A stretch of 64,000 bases of DNA from Sphingobacteriia bacterium. Its GTDB lineage: Bacteria > Bacteroidota > Bacteroidia > Chitinophagales > Chitinophagaceae. Under the pieces are notes generated by a model, which was not told the origin of the DNA, searched no databases, and saw only the letters and a program-made list of their open reading frames with translations. The DNA lies in assembly GCA_004294135.1 (NCBI GenBank), contig RDZY01000009.1, positions 1 through 64,000 on the forward strand, given 5' to 3'. Positions within the stretch are counted from its first letter, which is position 1; each line of letters starts with the position of its first letter. Made by a program: the position numbers and the translations under genes. Positions 18,225-30,100 of the stretch are shown one piece after another.

Positions 18225-19664
18225 CTACATCGCCGCTAACTGCACTTTCTGCGTTAACTCCATCACATTCTCCCTAAAAATAGAATCCGTATCCATCAAA
18301 TCCTTCACAGTTTGACAAGAATGTATTACCGTAGTATGATCCCTACCACCAAAATGCTCCCCTATCGTTTTCAACGAATTCTTGGTAAACGCCTTTGCCA
18401 AATACATCGTTATCTGCCTTGCCTGCACAATCTCCCGCTTACGTGTCTTATGCAATAATCGATCATACGGCACATCAAAATATTCACATACCATTTTCTG
18501 TATCGCATCTATAGTAATCTCTTTGCTGCTCGTCTTCACAAAATTTCGCAATACCTTCTTCGCCAACTCCACATCTATCTCCTTCTTATTCAATGAAGAT
18601 TGCGCCAACAATGAAATTAATGCGCCCTCCAACTCACGTACATTGGTATTAATATTGTAAGCAACATATTTCACCACTTCTTTGGGCATATCCAACCCAT
18701 CATTCTTCATCTTCTTCTCCAATATCTCTATCCGTGTTTCATAATCAGGCACCTGTATATCAGCACTCAAACCCCAACGAAATCTACTCAACAATCGCTC
18801 TTGCATACCATCTAAATCTTTAGGCGGCTTGTCCGATGTTAATACCAACTGCTTTCCACTCTGGTGCAAATGATTAAAGATGGCAAAAAATGCGTCTTGA
18901 CTTTTTTCGGCGCGACTAAAAAATTGTACATCATCTATTATCAACACATCTATCAACTGATAAAAATGTATAAAATCATTGATCGCATTGTTGCGACTAT
19001 GATCCTGAAATTGATTGATAAATTTTTCACTACTCACATATAATACCACTTTAGATGGATGCAATCGCTTTACCTCATTGCCTATCCCCTGCGCCAAATG
19101 GGTTTTCCCCAATCCTACACCACCATATATTACCAACGGATTGAAAGAATTGGCGCCTGGCTTTTCAGCAACCGTTTTACCCGCTCTTCTCGCTACCCGA
19201 TTACAATCACCCTCAATAAATGAATCAAATGTATACATATGATTGAGCTGCGGATCTATCTGCATTTTTTTCAACCCAGGAATCACAAAAGGATTCTTAA
19301 CCGGATTGTCTATCACCAACGGAAAATTCATTTCATTGTTATTGATTGACTTAGAACCACGTGCTGGTATATCCATCGATCCGTTTCTTCCATTCGAATT
19401 ACCACTGTCTACCATAATACGGTATTCAAGTCTAGCATCCTTACCCAGCTCTCGCTTCAGCGTTTTTGCCAATAGCGTTACATAGTGCTCTTCTAAATAC
19501 TCGTAGAAGAATTGACTGGGCACTTGAATCATCAAGATATTGCCCTTTAATTCAACTGGTGTAATAGGTTCAAACCAAGTTTTAAAATGTTGCCATTCTA
19601 CAATGTCCTTGATGATTTTTAAACAATCTACCCAAATAGTTTCCGCGTTCTTAGCCATACTCAA
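18225..19664 (-). CDS. dnaA: Chromosomal replication initiator protein DnaA
   Basis: NPLVIYGGVGLGKTHLAQGIGNEV, VLIIDDVQFF, C-terminal FGGRDHTTVIHSCQTV. Confidence 0.98.
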   Translation of the reverse strand: MSMAKNAETIWVDCLKIIKDIVEWQHFKTWFEPITPVELKGNILMIQVPSQFFYEYLEEHYVTLLAKTLKRELGKDARLEYRIMVDSGNSNGRNGSMDIPARGSKSINNNEMNFPLVIDNPVKNPFVIPGLKKMQIDPQLNHMYTFDSFIEGDCNRVARRAGKTVAEKPGANSFNPLVIYGGVGLGKTHLAQGIGNEVKRLHPSKVVLYVSSEKFINQFQDHSRNNAINDFIHFYQLIDVLIIDDVQFFSRAEKSQDAFFAIFNHLHQSGKQLVLTSDKPPKDLDGMQERLLSRFRWGLSADIQVPDYETRIEILEKKMKNDGLDMPKEVVKYVAYNINTNVRELEGALISLLAQSSLNKKEIDVELAKKVLRNFVKTSSKEITIDAIQKMVCEYFDVPYDRLLHKTRKREIVQARQITMYLAKAFTKNSLKTIGEHFGGRDHTTVIHSCQTVKDLMDTDSIFRENVMELTQKVQLAAM

Positions 19665-19803
19665 TTATGTGAACATTTATATATTATACGTTGTTGCTCT
19701 GTCTGGTGTTCAAGTTATTCTATTTTCCCCATATGTGGATATGTTTCGAAAAAATAAAATAGGGCTGCGAATATGTAGACTTTATGTTGAAAAAAAAATT
19801 TTT

Positions 19804-20733
19804 TTATTCGCTTGTTTTTCTCGTCACAACCACAGTATGGGCTTTTGAGCGTTTTTCCCCTGTTTTACCCGAAAAAATATATTCCATCCTCCCCATTTGA
19901 ATGCCTCCCCAGCCCATTTGATTCACCAAAACATCGCCACCACTTTTATTTCGGTATTTTCTGGGCTGCTCAAAAAATCGGTGCGTATGCCCTCCAATAA
20001 TTAAGTCGATGTTGTAACTTTCTTTTGCTAAAATTTCATCACTCACTTTTTCCGCTTCTTCATTTTCATACTTATCACCCAAATGCGATAAACAAATAAT
20101 CATATCACATTTTTTTTCTTTTAGTATAGCAGCAGTTGCATTGGCAGCCGTTATTGGATTTTGATACTGCGTTCGCCCATACATTTCTGGCGCTACTATT
20201 CCATCCAACGCTATGCCTACTCCCAATATCCCTACCCGCAATTTTCCTTTTTCGAGAATAATATAAGGCTGGTATTTTGTCTCCATCGCCGTTCCTGTAA
20301 AATCATAATTACAAATAACTACCGGAAAATTGGCATGCTGTAATTGATTGGCAAAATTCTCTATCCCCGCATCAAAATCGTGGTTACCTATAGTCATCGC
20401 ATCATAACCCATTTTACTCATGGCTTTTATTTCCACCGCTCCCCTAAATAAATTAAAATAAGGTGTGCCCTGAAAAATATCACCCGCATCTAATAACAAT
20501 ACCTGCTCTATATTGGCCCTTATATCTTGAATAATGGCCGCTCTCGCCACTACCCCTCCCAATCCTTGGTTTCTGCTGCCATCCATTGGAAACGGATCTA
20601 TCCTACTGTGCACATCATTGGTATGCAAAATGGTGAGCGCATGCTGAATAGGTATAGATGCACCAATAGCACCAGACGCCAATAATGCGCCACCCGTGAA
20701 TGCCGTTTCGCGTATAAATTTTCTTCTATTCAT
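19804..20733 (-). CDS. Metallophosphatase, 5'-nucleotidase N-terminal type, with Tat-like signal
   Basis: LTILHTNDVHSRIDPFP, GNHDFDAG, IGGHTHRFF motifs; N-terminus NRRKFIRETAFTGGALLASGAIGA. Confidence 0.88.
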   Translation of the reverse strand: MNRRKFIRETAFTGGALLASGAIGASIPIQHALTILHTNDVHSRIDPFPMDGSRNQGLGGVVARAAIIQDIRANIEQVLLLDAGDIFQGTPYFNLFRGAVEIKAMSKMGYDAMTIGNHDFDAGIENFANQLQHANFPVVICNYDFTGTAMETKYQPYIILEKGKLRVGILGVGIALDGIVAPEMYGRTQYQNPITAANATAAILKEKKCDMIICLSHLGDKYENEEAEKVSDEILAKESYNIDLIIGGHTHRFFEQPRKYRNKSGGDVLVNQMGWGGIQMGRMEYIFSGKTGEKRSKAHTVVVTRKTSE

Positions 20734-21469
20734 TCCATTGAATTACCCTGTTTTCAATCCTTCCTTCCACTGGCTTTCCTCCAGCCGTAATTTCTTTTAT
20801 ATATGCTATCAATATATCCCGCAACAAATACCCCTTATTGTGTTGTGGTATCCCCTTCAATACAGCAGTATTATCACCCCCATTGGCAATATAATCTGTA
20901 TTAGCAATGGTATACCGCAACTTTAAATTGAGTGGCTTTCCATCTATTACAATGTCGACCGCCTTTCTATCCTTGATTTTATACCCAGATCCAGCAGAAA
21001 CTGACCATCCTCCCATAGAAGCCGTATGCTGAATTAATTTTTCCAATACCACTCCACTCAACTCTTGCAATACCAATATATTATCAAAAGGCATCAACTC
21101 ATATACCGATCCTACCGTTATATTCCCCCTGTGAATTGGGGCTCGAATGCCCTCATAGTTGATCAGCCCAATATCCACTTTCTGTCCATATTTTCTCGCT
21201 GCCATCTGCTGCATACAATCCGCCATCATATTGCCCAACCCACTCTCTGGCTGCTTTCGATACATGGTACTATTTGCAAAACCAATCACTTCACCCATCG
21301 TTTTTTTTACTTCCGCTGCAAACGGATTAACCAATTGCACCATGACCGTATCTGGTTCAAATTTCTTTTCTATTCGATAACGCTGATGCGCCACCGTTAT
21401 AGGCAAATTAGGTGCACTACAGCAGAAGCATGTTAAGCTTATCATCACTGAAAGTATCCTGCCGACCAT
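20726..21469 (-). CDS. 5'-nucleotidase C-terminal domain protein, putative lipoprotein
   Basis: GNMMADCMQQMA, INYEGIRAPIHRGNITVGSVYELMPFDN, YTIANTDYIANGGD; Cys-containing hydrophobic N-terminus. Confidence 0.85.
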   Translation of the reverse strand: MVGRILSVMISLTCFCCSAPNLPITVAHQRYRIEKKFEPDTVMVQLVNPFAAEVKKTMGEVIGFANSTMYRKQPESGLGNMMADCMQQMAARKYGQKVDIGLINYEGIRAPIHRGNITVGSVYELMPFDNILVLQELSGVVLEKLIQHTASMGGWSVSAGSGYKIKDRKAVDIVIDGKPLNLKLRYTIANTDYIANGGDNTAVLKGIPQHNKGYLLRDILIAYIKEITAGGKPVEGRIENRVIQWNE

Positions 21470-21575
21470 CCTGCTCTTTTTGGTAATATAGAAAGGTACA
21501 ATAATATTTATTGCGGAGTAAATTTTAATGGGGTCACTTATTTAACCCTACTTTTGCCTCACTAAAATACTACCC

Positions 21576-21953
21576 ATGAGTTATGAAATAAATGGCAAAC
21601 TGGTTGCCCGCTACGATATTGTTCAACGCACTGAGTCGTTTAAAACCAGGGAATTTGTAATTGAAAAAACAGAAGACATCAACGGTAGATCCATTACCAA
21701 TTACGTTAAATTTCAATGCGTGCAGGATAAGACCGCCATGCCCGACCGATTTAATATGGGCGATGAAGTAAAAGTAATGTTCAATATCAAAGGCTCTAAA
21801 TGGATGAAAGATGGTAGGGAAAATTATATTACCAACCTCGACGCCTGGAGAATGGAAACCCTAAAACTTTCTAGTGATTCCGATATGCCCCCTACTGCTA
21901 ACTACAATGATATCCCACCCCCTGAAGATATTGTAGATGATTTGCCGTTTTAA
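21576..21953 (+). CDS. DUF3127 domain-containing protein
   Basis: MSYEINGKLVARYDIVQRTESFKTREFVIE...FNMGDEVKVMFNIKGSKW...YITNLDAWRME. Confidence 0.82.
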   Translation: MSYEINGKLVARYDIVQRTESFKTREFVIEKTEDINGRSITNYVKFQCVQDKTAMPDRFNMGDEVKVMFNIKGSKWMKDGRENYITNLDAWRMETLKLSSDSDMPPTANYNDIPPPEDIVDDLPF

Positions 21954-22031
21954 AAAGACGGTGGGCGGTAGAAGACCCAACGTTAAAGAGTGGTTCATGA
22001 ACAAAACTTTTTAGGATAAAAACCTAACAGT

Positions 22032-23621
22032 ATGCAAAAAAATTTTTCTTTTAAATTAAAACCAGACGAAGCTGCTTCTATCGATTCAGTGAAAGCCTTT
22101 ATTGCCAGCTCCGCCGGTATTGAAGCTGCTGATGTAAATGGTTTTTTTATCACCAAAAAATCCATCGATGCTAGAGGCAAACAAGCTTGGGTTAACCTCT
22201 CCCTTAAAGCTTTTATCAACGAACCTTCAGTAGCTAGAGAAAAAACTTCGGTGAATTTTAGTGCGCTTCCCCGCAATGCTAAAAAAGTAATCATCATCGG
22301 GGCTGGCCCCGCTGGTATTTTCGCAGCGCTTGAATTAATTGAACTCGGTATTCAACCCATTATTCTGGAAAGAGGTAAAGACGTTAAATCTAGAAGAAGA
22401 GACCTTGCCCGATTAAATAAAGAAGGCTTGGTAAACCCCGAAAGTAATTACTGCTTTGGTGAAGGTGGTGCTGGCACTTATAGCGATGGTAAATTATATA
22501 CCCGCAGCAGCAAAAGAGGTAATATTGATAAAGTACTGCAACTATTTTACCAATTCGGTGCCGATGAAACTGTACTCTACCAATCTCACCCTCATATTGG
22601 CACCAACAAACTCCCGCAAATTATTACCGCCATGCGGGAACGAATCATCGCCTGTGGGGGACTTGTTTTATTTGAAAAAAAATTGGTGGACTTCACGCTT
22701 GAAAACGGTGAGATAAAAAAAATTCATACCGCCGATGGTGACGAATTTACAGGCGACGCTTACCTGCTCGCTACCGGCCACTCAGCTAGAGATATCTTTC
22801 ATTTATTGGCGCATAAAAATATATTGATTGAAGCAAAACCTTTTGCATTGGGCATTCGGATTGAACATCCACAACATATTATTGATGCGGCTCAATACCA
22901 TTGCGCCATTCGAGATCCCTATCTACCCCCTGCATCTTATAATTTGGTTGAACAAGTAAATGAGCGTGGCGTTTTCAGTTTTTGTATGTGTCCCGGTGGT
23001 ATTATTGCCCCCGCAGCTACTGATCCAGGTGAGCTGGTTGTGAACGGCTGGAGCCCCAGTAAAAGAAACAACCCCTTTGCCAATAGCGGAATGGTTGTAC
23101 AAGTTACCGAAGCAGATGCAATAGCTTATTTCAAACAAAATCCGCTGCCATCCAAGGTTCACCTTCCACCGTCTACCATCCTTCTTCAATTCCAACAAGC
23201 CATTGAACAAAAAGCCTTCCTCGCAGGCGGGGGACAATTGGTTGCTCCCGCTCAAAGAATGGGCGACTTCTGCAATAATAAATTATCTACCAGCTTACCC
23301 AACTGTAGTTATGTGCCCGGTGTGGCTTCTGCCGATCTAAGCACCGTTCTACCTGATTTTATTTTAAAAAGTCTACAAGGTGGACTCCTTAGTTTTGGTA
23401 AAAAAATGCGTGGGTACTTTACCAATGAAGCAGTGGTGGTTGCTACTGAAAGCAGGACTTCTTCGCCTATTAGAATTCCAAGAAACCCCACCACATTCTC
23501 ACACCCACAAATAAAAAATTTGTACCCCTGTGGTGAAGGAGCTGGTTATGCCGGTGGTATTGTAAGCGCCGCAATGGACGGGCAAAAACTGGCCGTACAA
23601 ATTAAAGCCAGCTTTGAATAA
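22032..23621 (+). CDS. FAD-dependent oxidoreductase (COG2509-like)
   Basis: VIIIGAGPAGIFAALELIELGIQPIILERG; CFGEGGAGTYSDGKLYTR; NLYPCGEGAGYAGGIVSAAMDG. Confidence 0.85.
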   Translation: MQKNFSFKLKPDEAASIDSVKAFIASSAGIEAADVNGFFITKKSIDARGKQAWVNLSLKAFINEPSVAREKTSVNFSALPRNAKKVIIIGAGPAGIFAALELIELGIQPIILERGKDVKSRRRDLARLNKEGLVNPESNYCFGEGGAGTYSDGKLYTRSSKRGNIDKVLQLFYQFGADETVLYQSHPHIGTNKLPQIITAMRERIIACGGLVLFEKKLVDFTLENGEIKKIHTADGDEFTGDAYLLATGHSARDIFHLLAHKNILIEAKPFALGIRIEHPQHIIDAAQYHCAIRDPYLPPASYNLVEQVNERGVFSFCMCPGGIIAPAATDPGELVVNGWSPSKRNNPFANSGMVVQVTEADAIAYFKQNPLPSKVHLPPSTILLQFQQAIEQKAFLAGGGQLVAPAQRMGDFCNNKLSTSLPNCSYVPGVASADLSTVLPDFILKSLQGGLLSFGKKMRGYFTNEAVVVATESRTSSPIRIPRNPTTFSHPQIKNLYPCGEGAGYAGGIVSAAMDGQKLAVQIKASFE

Positions 23622-23622
23622 A

Positions 23623-24624
23623 CTATTCCGAAGCCGCACCCGCATTTTTTCTTGCCTGCAACCTTCCTTCCTTTATTAATGTATTGCTCTGATAGTATTC
23701 CAACTCTTGCTGATACATGGTTTGTTTTTTATCATTCCAGCCTGCTAATTCACCCAGCTCTGGCTTTCCCGCATCTATCCAACAGGTGTACCAAAAATCG
23801 GCTATTAAATCTGCTGAATGTATCAGCTGCTCATTAATGGTATTTTTTAAACTTGCTGCGTATGCTTTTGCAAATGCTGGCGTATAATTTTTATACGGTT
23901 TGCCCCTTCTTTCCTGTACCCTAAATTTTTCTGCTTCTGTAAACTGCTGAGATACTTCTATTTCTTTTGCCAACAACTCGGGTAATAATTCATGCGCCCT
24001 GCGTATGGCTTTCCAAATAGCTTGTGAAGGCTTGCGTAAATAACGAACTTTGTGCTTGCTATACAGGTTATAATTTTCAATTTCTAATTCCGGAATCATC
24101 GATTCCCAAAGACTGTGCAACCCTTTTTGATTGGTTAACTGCCCATCGTAATTAATGGATGTATGCAATGGCACATTGGCATCTCCTATATAGTGGCCAA
24201 TATCAGCAGCATAAAATATAATACTGTCCTTGTTTTTTTCGCGCATGGCTTTGGTTAGCTGCTCCTTCATCCAAATAATATGATAAGGAACATATCCATA
24301 CGTATTCAAAGTATCAAGACTGTACTTGGTTACTGCATCCTCCCATCCCATTGGCATTCTATAGGCTGCTTTTTCTCCGTATGGCTCTAAGTCAATAAAA
24401 TGCTTTGGGGCTTCCGCACTGTCGGTATTCCTTCTAATATCTGGCCTCACTGCATCGTAAACCAGCTTGTCCATATTACTATAGAAAAAAGTGGACATTT
24501 CTGCAGGTAACTGGTAAATTGCCAACTGGTGCACTGTTTTATGCACCAAAAAACCCCAACTACTAAATGCCACTACCATAATCAATAGTAGACTTGTAAA
24601 AATCAATTGCTTTATTGCCCGCAT
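23623..24624 (-). CDS. Zinc-dependent phospholipase C / S1-P1 nuclease-like family protein
   Basis: WGFLVHKTVHQLAIYQLP, HFIDLE, IGHYIGDANVPLHTSINYDGQLTNQKGLHSLWES. Confidence 0.8.
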   Translation of the reverse strand: MRAIKQLIFTSLLLIMVVAFSSWGFLVHKTVHQLAIYQLPAEMSTFFYSNMDKLVYDAVRPDIRRNTDSAEAPKHFIDLEPYGEKAAYRMPMGWEDAVTKYSLDTLNTYGYVPYHIIWMKEQLTKAMREKNKDSIIFYAADIGHYIGDANVPLHTSINYDGQLTNQKGLHSLWESMIPELEIENYNLYSKHKVRYLRKPSQAIWKAIRRAHELLPELLAKEIEVSQQFTEAEKFRVQERRGKPYKNYTPAFAKAYAASLKNTINEQLIHSADLIADFWYTCWIDAGKPELGELAGWNDKKQTMYQQELEYYQSNTLIKEGRLQARKNAGAASE

Positions 24625-24786
24625 TTTATTTAATTTACTTTAAGAAGCTATTTAAATTTAATTCAATATAAATAACTCAACCAGCTTCGTAATATTGCAA
24701 AAATATTGATAATCTAATTGCAGATTGTAATAATATAATGAATAAAGCAACTAATTAGCAGACATTTACTTAAACTATCATAACTC

Positions 24787-25725
24787 ATGAGCGAAATCCT
24801 CGGTTTATCCAATCTAAAAAAACATTACGCTTCACAAAAAGCAGTCGACGATATTAGCTTCTCCATTGAACAGGGGAGTATATTTGGACTGCTAGGTCCC
24901 AATGGTGCTGGTAAAACAACACTTCTTCGTATGATTACTGGTATATTCTATCCCGATAGCGGAAATATTCAGTTTGATGGAAAACCTTTTGATCCGCTCA
25001 ACGATATCATTAAAATCGGCTATATGCCAGAAGAAAGAGGTTTGTATAAAAAAATGAAAATCGGCGAACAAGCACTTTATCTGGCACAGCTAAAGGGTCT
25101 TAGCAGATCCGATGCCATGCAAAAAATAAAATTCTGGTTCAATCGCATGGAAATGGAAAGTTGGTGGAATAAAAAAGTGGAGGATCTGAGCAAAGGCATG
25201 AGCCAGAAATTACAGTTCGTAACCACCGTTTTACACGAACCTAAATTGATTATTCTAGATGAACCTTTCAGTGGCCTTGATCCGCTGAACGCCAATTTAA
25301 TTAAAGAAGAAATTTATGGCCTCGCTCAAAGAGGTAGTACCGTTATTTTTAGTACCCATCGCATGGAGCAGGTTGAAGAAATTTGTAACCATATTGTATT
25401 GGTGAATTTGGGTAAGAAAGTATTGGACGGTACGGTTGCTGATATTAAACAACAATTCAAAGAAAATAAATTCAGCATTCAACTATCTAGCCTTCCCAAT
25501 GAAATTAATTCTAATGCTTTTAATATTATAGAACAAAAAGGGAACGAACTGATTGTTCAAATAAATGAAAATTTTAAAAGCAACGACGTATTAAAATATT
25601 TTTTACAACAAGACAATAGTATTGAGTCTTTCCGGGAAATTCTTCCAACACTCAACCAAATATTCATCAACCTTGTAGAAGGTACACACGCCACAGCAAG
25701 GGCTTTTGAGCGTTCAGAAAGTTAA
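24787..25725 (+). CDS. ABC transporter ATP-binding protein
   Basis: LLGPNGAGKTTLLRMITG; LSKGMSQKLQFV; LIILDEPFSGLDP. Confidence 0.93.
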   Translation: MSEILGLSNLKKHYASQKAVDDISFSIEQGSIFGLLGPNGAGKTTLLRMITGIFYPDSGNIQFDGKPFDPLNDIIKIGYMPEERGLYKKMKIGEQALYLAQLKGLSRSDAMQKIKFWFNRMEMESWWNKKVEDLSKGMSQKLQFVTTVLHEPKLIILDEPFSGLDPLNANLIKEEIYGLAQRGSTVIFSTHRMEQVEEICNHIVLVNLGKKVLDGTVADIKQQFKENKFSIQLSSLPNEINSNAFNIIEQKGNELIVQINENFKSNDVLKYFLQQDNSIESFREILPTLNQIFINLVEGTHATARAFERSES

Positions 25726-25772
25726 ACTTCTAAATTTTGTAAACTCACCATCATTTCATCAATCAACCTATT

Positions 25773-27107
25773 ATGAACAAAATTTTTATCATCATACAAA
25801 GAGAATACCTCAGCAGGGTAAAAAATAAACGTTTCTTACTCACTACCTTACTCACACCCATTATTATGGTGGGCTTTATTGCGGGTGCTACCTTCCTATC
25901 TATCAGCGGAAAAGATGAACATAAAATTGCGGTGATCGACCAAAATGGTTTCTTTAAATCCAACTTACAAAATACCAAAGAAATTAATTTTACTTTCCCA
26001 GAAAATGTAGATACCGCTAATTATATTACAAAAGGTTTCACAGATATTATTCTCATCCCTAAATTTGAAGGCACGGCCAAAGTGAATTATATCATTCGCT
26101 CTAAAAAACGTCTGGGTCTAAATACCGAGACCAGCATCAGCGATAAAATTAATGAAGCCATTGAAGATAAAATGCTACAAGATGCTGGCATACAGCGCTC
26201 TCAGCTCGATTCCATTCGCAGCAAATCTCAGTTCGCCGAATTAAAATCAATGGAAGAAAAAGGCAATAGTGTTCAAGAAAGTAATGCGGCACTCTCCTAT
26301 GGCATTGGTTTTGGAAGTGGTATGCTTATTTATATTACCATGTTTATTTACGGTGCCATGGTTATGCGCGGTGTGATGGAAGAAAAAACCAATCGTATTG
26401 CCGAAGTAATGGTAAGCTCCGTTAAACCCTTTCAATTAATGATGGGTAAAATAATTGGTATTGGCGCTGTTGGTTTAACCCAATTTTTTATGTGGATTAT
26501 TTTAATTGGCGTGCTTACCACTGCCGCCCAATTTTTTATACCCCACGACGTAATGCAACAAGTAAGCACTTTGCAGCAGTCAAATGGACAAATTCCCACC
26601 GGTGGCATGGTGCAAGCTGGTGATGCTGCACAGAAAATTTACAAACTTCAACATACCATGAGTACCGCCAACTGGCCTGTTATTATTTCTTGTTTTATTT
26701 TTTATTTTTTAGGGGGTTATCTTTTTTATGCCTCTCTTTTTGCAGCAGTTGGAAGTGTGGTGAATGAAGATCCTCAAGACGCACAATCTTTAATGTTACC
26801 CATCACTATGCCCATTATTTTTTCTTTCATCATCATGAGCAATGCAGTGCAAGATCCAAGTACTTCTATTGCTACTTGGGCCAGCATCATCCCTTTCAGT
26901 TCTCCCATGGTAATGATGGCCAGAATCGCTTATGGAATTCCAGGTACTGTTCCCTATTGGCAACTCGGGTTGAGTATGCTCTCCTTAATTGGTGGATTCT
27001 TACTCACCACTTGGCTGAGTGGAAAAATTTACCGTACTGGAATTTTGATGTACGGAAAAAAAGTGAGTTGGAAAGAAATGGGTAAGTGGGCTTTCCGAAA
27101 AAATTAA
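25773..27107 (+). CDS. ABC transporter permease (NatB-like, ABC-2 type)
   Basis: REYLSRVKNKRFLLTTLLTPI; multi-TM C-terminus; adjacent to the ATPase gene. Confidence 0.88.
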   Translation: MNKIFIIIQREYLSRVKNKRFLLTTLLTPIIMVGFIAGATFLSISGKDEHKIAVIDQNGFFKSNLQNTKEINFTFPENVDTANYITKGFTDIILIPKFEGTAKVNYIIRSKKRLGLNTETSISDKINEAIEDKMLQDAGIQRSQLDSIRSKSQFAELKSMEEKGNSVQESNAALSYGIGFGSGMLIYITMFIYGAMVMRGVMEEKTNRIAEVMVSSVKPFQLMMGKIIGIGAVGLTQFFMWIILIGVLTTAAQFFIPHDVMQQVSTLQQSNGQIPTGGMVQAGDAAQKIYKLQHTMSTANWPVIISCFIFYFLGGYLFYASLFAAVGSVVNEDPQDAQSLMLPITMPIIFSFIIMSNAVQDPSTSIATWASIIPFSSPMVMMARIAYGIPGTVPYWQLGLSMLSLIGGFLLTTWLSGKIYRTGILMYGKKVSWKEMGKWAFRKN

Positions 27108-27114
27108 TTGTTCA

Positions 27115-27142
27115 ATCCCCTTTGTTTTGCAGAGGGGATTTT
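27115..27142 (+). terminator. Terminator between ABC permease and sprA
   Basis: AATCCC...GGGGATTTTTT hairpin. Confidence 0.65.
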
Positions 27143-30100
27143 TTATTGCGCCAATGATATTCTCACATTCACACCAGCCCTGGTATTGGTGATGGGCGCT
27201 GAGGTAGATATATAAGGTGTTACACGGCGTTGATCGAAAAAGAATTTAATATTGATTCTATTATTCAACACATAATCAATAGCCGGCTGTATGGTAATTT
27301 CCTTTTGCCCTCCCGTTCCATAAGCATTTGCTTGGTCTAGGCGACTATTGCTGATGCTTACATCACGCACCGAAATATCCAACTTAAAATTCAAATCATT
27401 CTGCAAGGTCTTGCCCTTCATACCAGGTATTTTAAAGGGTAATTTAAACCCACTCTTTCTCCAATTCACGCCAAGTATCCACTCGGTACTCCTACTTTCA
27501 CTCAACTGATAGTCAATCAAACTCATACTCAATTGCCTACTTTTTCTAAATTCTAAATTAAAATTAAATTGATTTATAGTGGTGAAATCAATTTTAAACA
27601 AGGGCTCAAATCTTTCTGACATACTGATATTCGGTACTAGAAAAAATGGAATGAAATTTCCACTCGTGGTATCTATAAACCCGGGCGCACTTAATCGAAA
27701 TGGATCTTGGTACAGCAACGCACTGTTAAAACTATTCATACTAAGTTGGCCATTATAGCCGTGACTAATAGTGAAATTAGAGAAGATGCTTGCCAGTGCT
27801 GGAATTTTACTAAGACCAGTATAAGTTAGTTTCCAATTGGGTCGTGGAATGATTCCTCTGAATGGATTGGCACTGATGCTTTTTGCGCCATCTTTTATCA
27901 ATGAAATACTATTTGCATCCTTACCAGTATATGCTGCAATAAAAGATGGAATCAATACATCTTGCGCATAGCGATTATAACCAGTTGCATATCCATCGGC
28001 CGAAAATTTTTGGTTATTAGGGAGCGATTGCCAATATGGATTCAACGCTGCCACCCTTTGGGATACCACCAATCGATTGGCCTCAAACTGCTTAAACGTA
28101 GTGGACAATTCATTCGGGTTTTGCTGCCCAAACAAAGTATTAAAAGCAATATAAGAAACGCTGAAACCCCCATTGAATAAGGGATTCAACTGACCAAAAT
28201 TATTTCCCGTTCCTGTAGTATCTTTTATTAATGAGGAATAGTCTTTGGTAAACGTCTTATCAAGATTAATATCAATTACCAACTCCCTAATTGGTTCTAG
28301 TTGAGCAGTAATATTCATTCTCTGCTCAAAACTCTGGCGGAATAAAAAGTTAAAAGTACTGTCTTTCGATAATAATCCTTTCTTAATTTTTCCATTAATC
28401 CATTCCGCATCGGGTTGTTTACCAAATACATAATCGAGCCCAGGTGCCATCGTTTTAAAGTTCTGTCCAATAAACTGTGTACTGTCCATATACCCGGGTA
28501 AGCGACTCCTAAAATTTTCTCCATAGTTCACAGAAATATTCCGAAACATGGTCACGAATTTACCCGCTGTTCTTTCAAATTCATTCAGTTCATACATCGT
28601 TGATTGTCGGCTTAGTTTCTCTCCAATTCGAATATCTCTTCGCTGCTGCCTCCACTTTTTCAAAGCCAGTATTCTTTTCTGTCCCACCAATCCCTCTATT
28701 ACTTCCTGCTTGGTTGGCAACAAAGAAGGAAGGGCTCCATCAGTGAATTTTTTTTGACTCCCATTTGCGGCATTGTTCTTTATTTTGGGTGCCGGAATAT
28801 TATCAATAGCGCTCAGCCATTTTGATTTTGAATAAAGATTACCAAAATTAAATTGTGCATTCAACGTATTCTCTTGAGAATTTTCAATGGTATTACCGAG
28901 GTTTACTGCAATGCGACTAGCACCTATCCAACTATAAGAAGTACTGTAGCTATAACGAGCCGTAATCCAGTCAGCAAAAGGGAATTTATTGAGTGGAATA
29001 TTGTAGTTCATCAAAGCTTTCTGCTGGTACAAAGTATTTCTACCACCTTTTAAGAAATTATTTTTCAGTGTATCTTTCTTAGCGGTATTGTCAATTCTAC
29101 CAAATGGTTCATCTACCCTTGCATTGTTATTAGCATTAAAATCTAGGTTCACAGAACGGGTAAGATCCCAACGCAAATTATAAGTACGATCGAACGTAAA
29201 ATACTTATCGTAAGTAGTATCAACGCGATCTACTTTACTGCTGAATGTATTTACAATGCGAGGAATAAATTCTCCAAATTGGCGGTTCACATCCGCCCTA
29301 AAACTGAGGAATGATGGCTTTAAATTAATATTTGCATCCCTAATCCAAGCCAGCCAAGCAGAGTTGCCTTTGATTAATTTTTTGAAGGGTTCTATAAAAT
29401 TATTTTGTCCCACATAAGTATATCCCAATGCACCACGCTGGCGGGTAATTTTATTTTGGAGAATAACGGGACTATTGTGTTCTGTTTGAGAAAATGTATA
29501 ACTAAAATCAAAATTACTCAAGCTCAGTAAATGGGTTTTGCCCTTACCCTGCATCACTTTCACATTGGTGAAATTAAGTGTTTTAATGGTGGTCTCGTCC
29601 ACCGCGGCCCTACGAATGGAGTCGCGTAAATTACCGGGTGTACGATTGAATTTTTCTTTGTAACGAACGTCTAAATCATAAGGATCAAATTCAGGTGTAA
29701 GGGTTGTTCTATTAATGCTAGCATATACTGGTATTGACAATCGAGCTTTTTTAGGAACCAATTTTCCAGCGTCAATATTAGCCGCTATATCAAACTGAAA
29801 TAAATTATCTCTTGCCCGTTCATTTACCCTTTGTTCAATGGTACCAAAACCTTGGGTATAGGTATTGGCAGAAACAGATAGTGTACCCAAATCTGCCAGC
29901 ACCAAATCTACCCTTCCTAAGGCGGCCGCTCCTCCCTTTTCATCCAATCCTGCCAGTCGCAATTCATTCGCCCATACTTCTGCGCTTAAAGCTATATTAT
30001 CGGGGCGTTTAGCATTTTCTACTGCTATTAAAATTCCACGAACTTCACCAAGATTGGGATTACCCATAATGGAAAATGATTTATTACCGATGCGTTTTCT

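Noticed and set aside
19665-19800. Possible oriC upstream of dnaA (TGTGGATAT resembling a DnaA box near 19733)
   Set aside because: Only one near-match box seen and no cluster or clear AT-rich unwinding element; GC-skew analysis of the whole chromosome would be needed.
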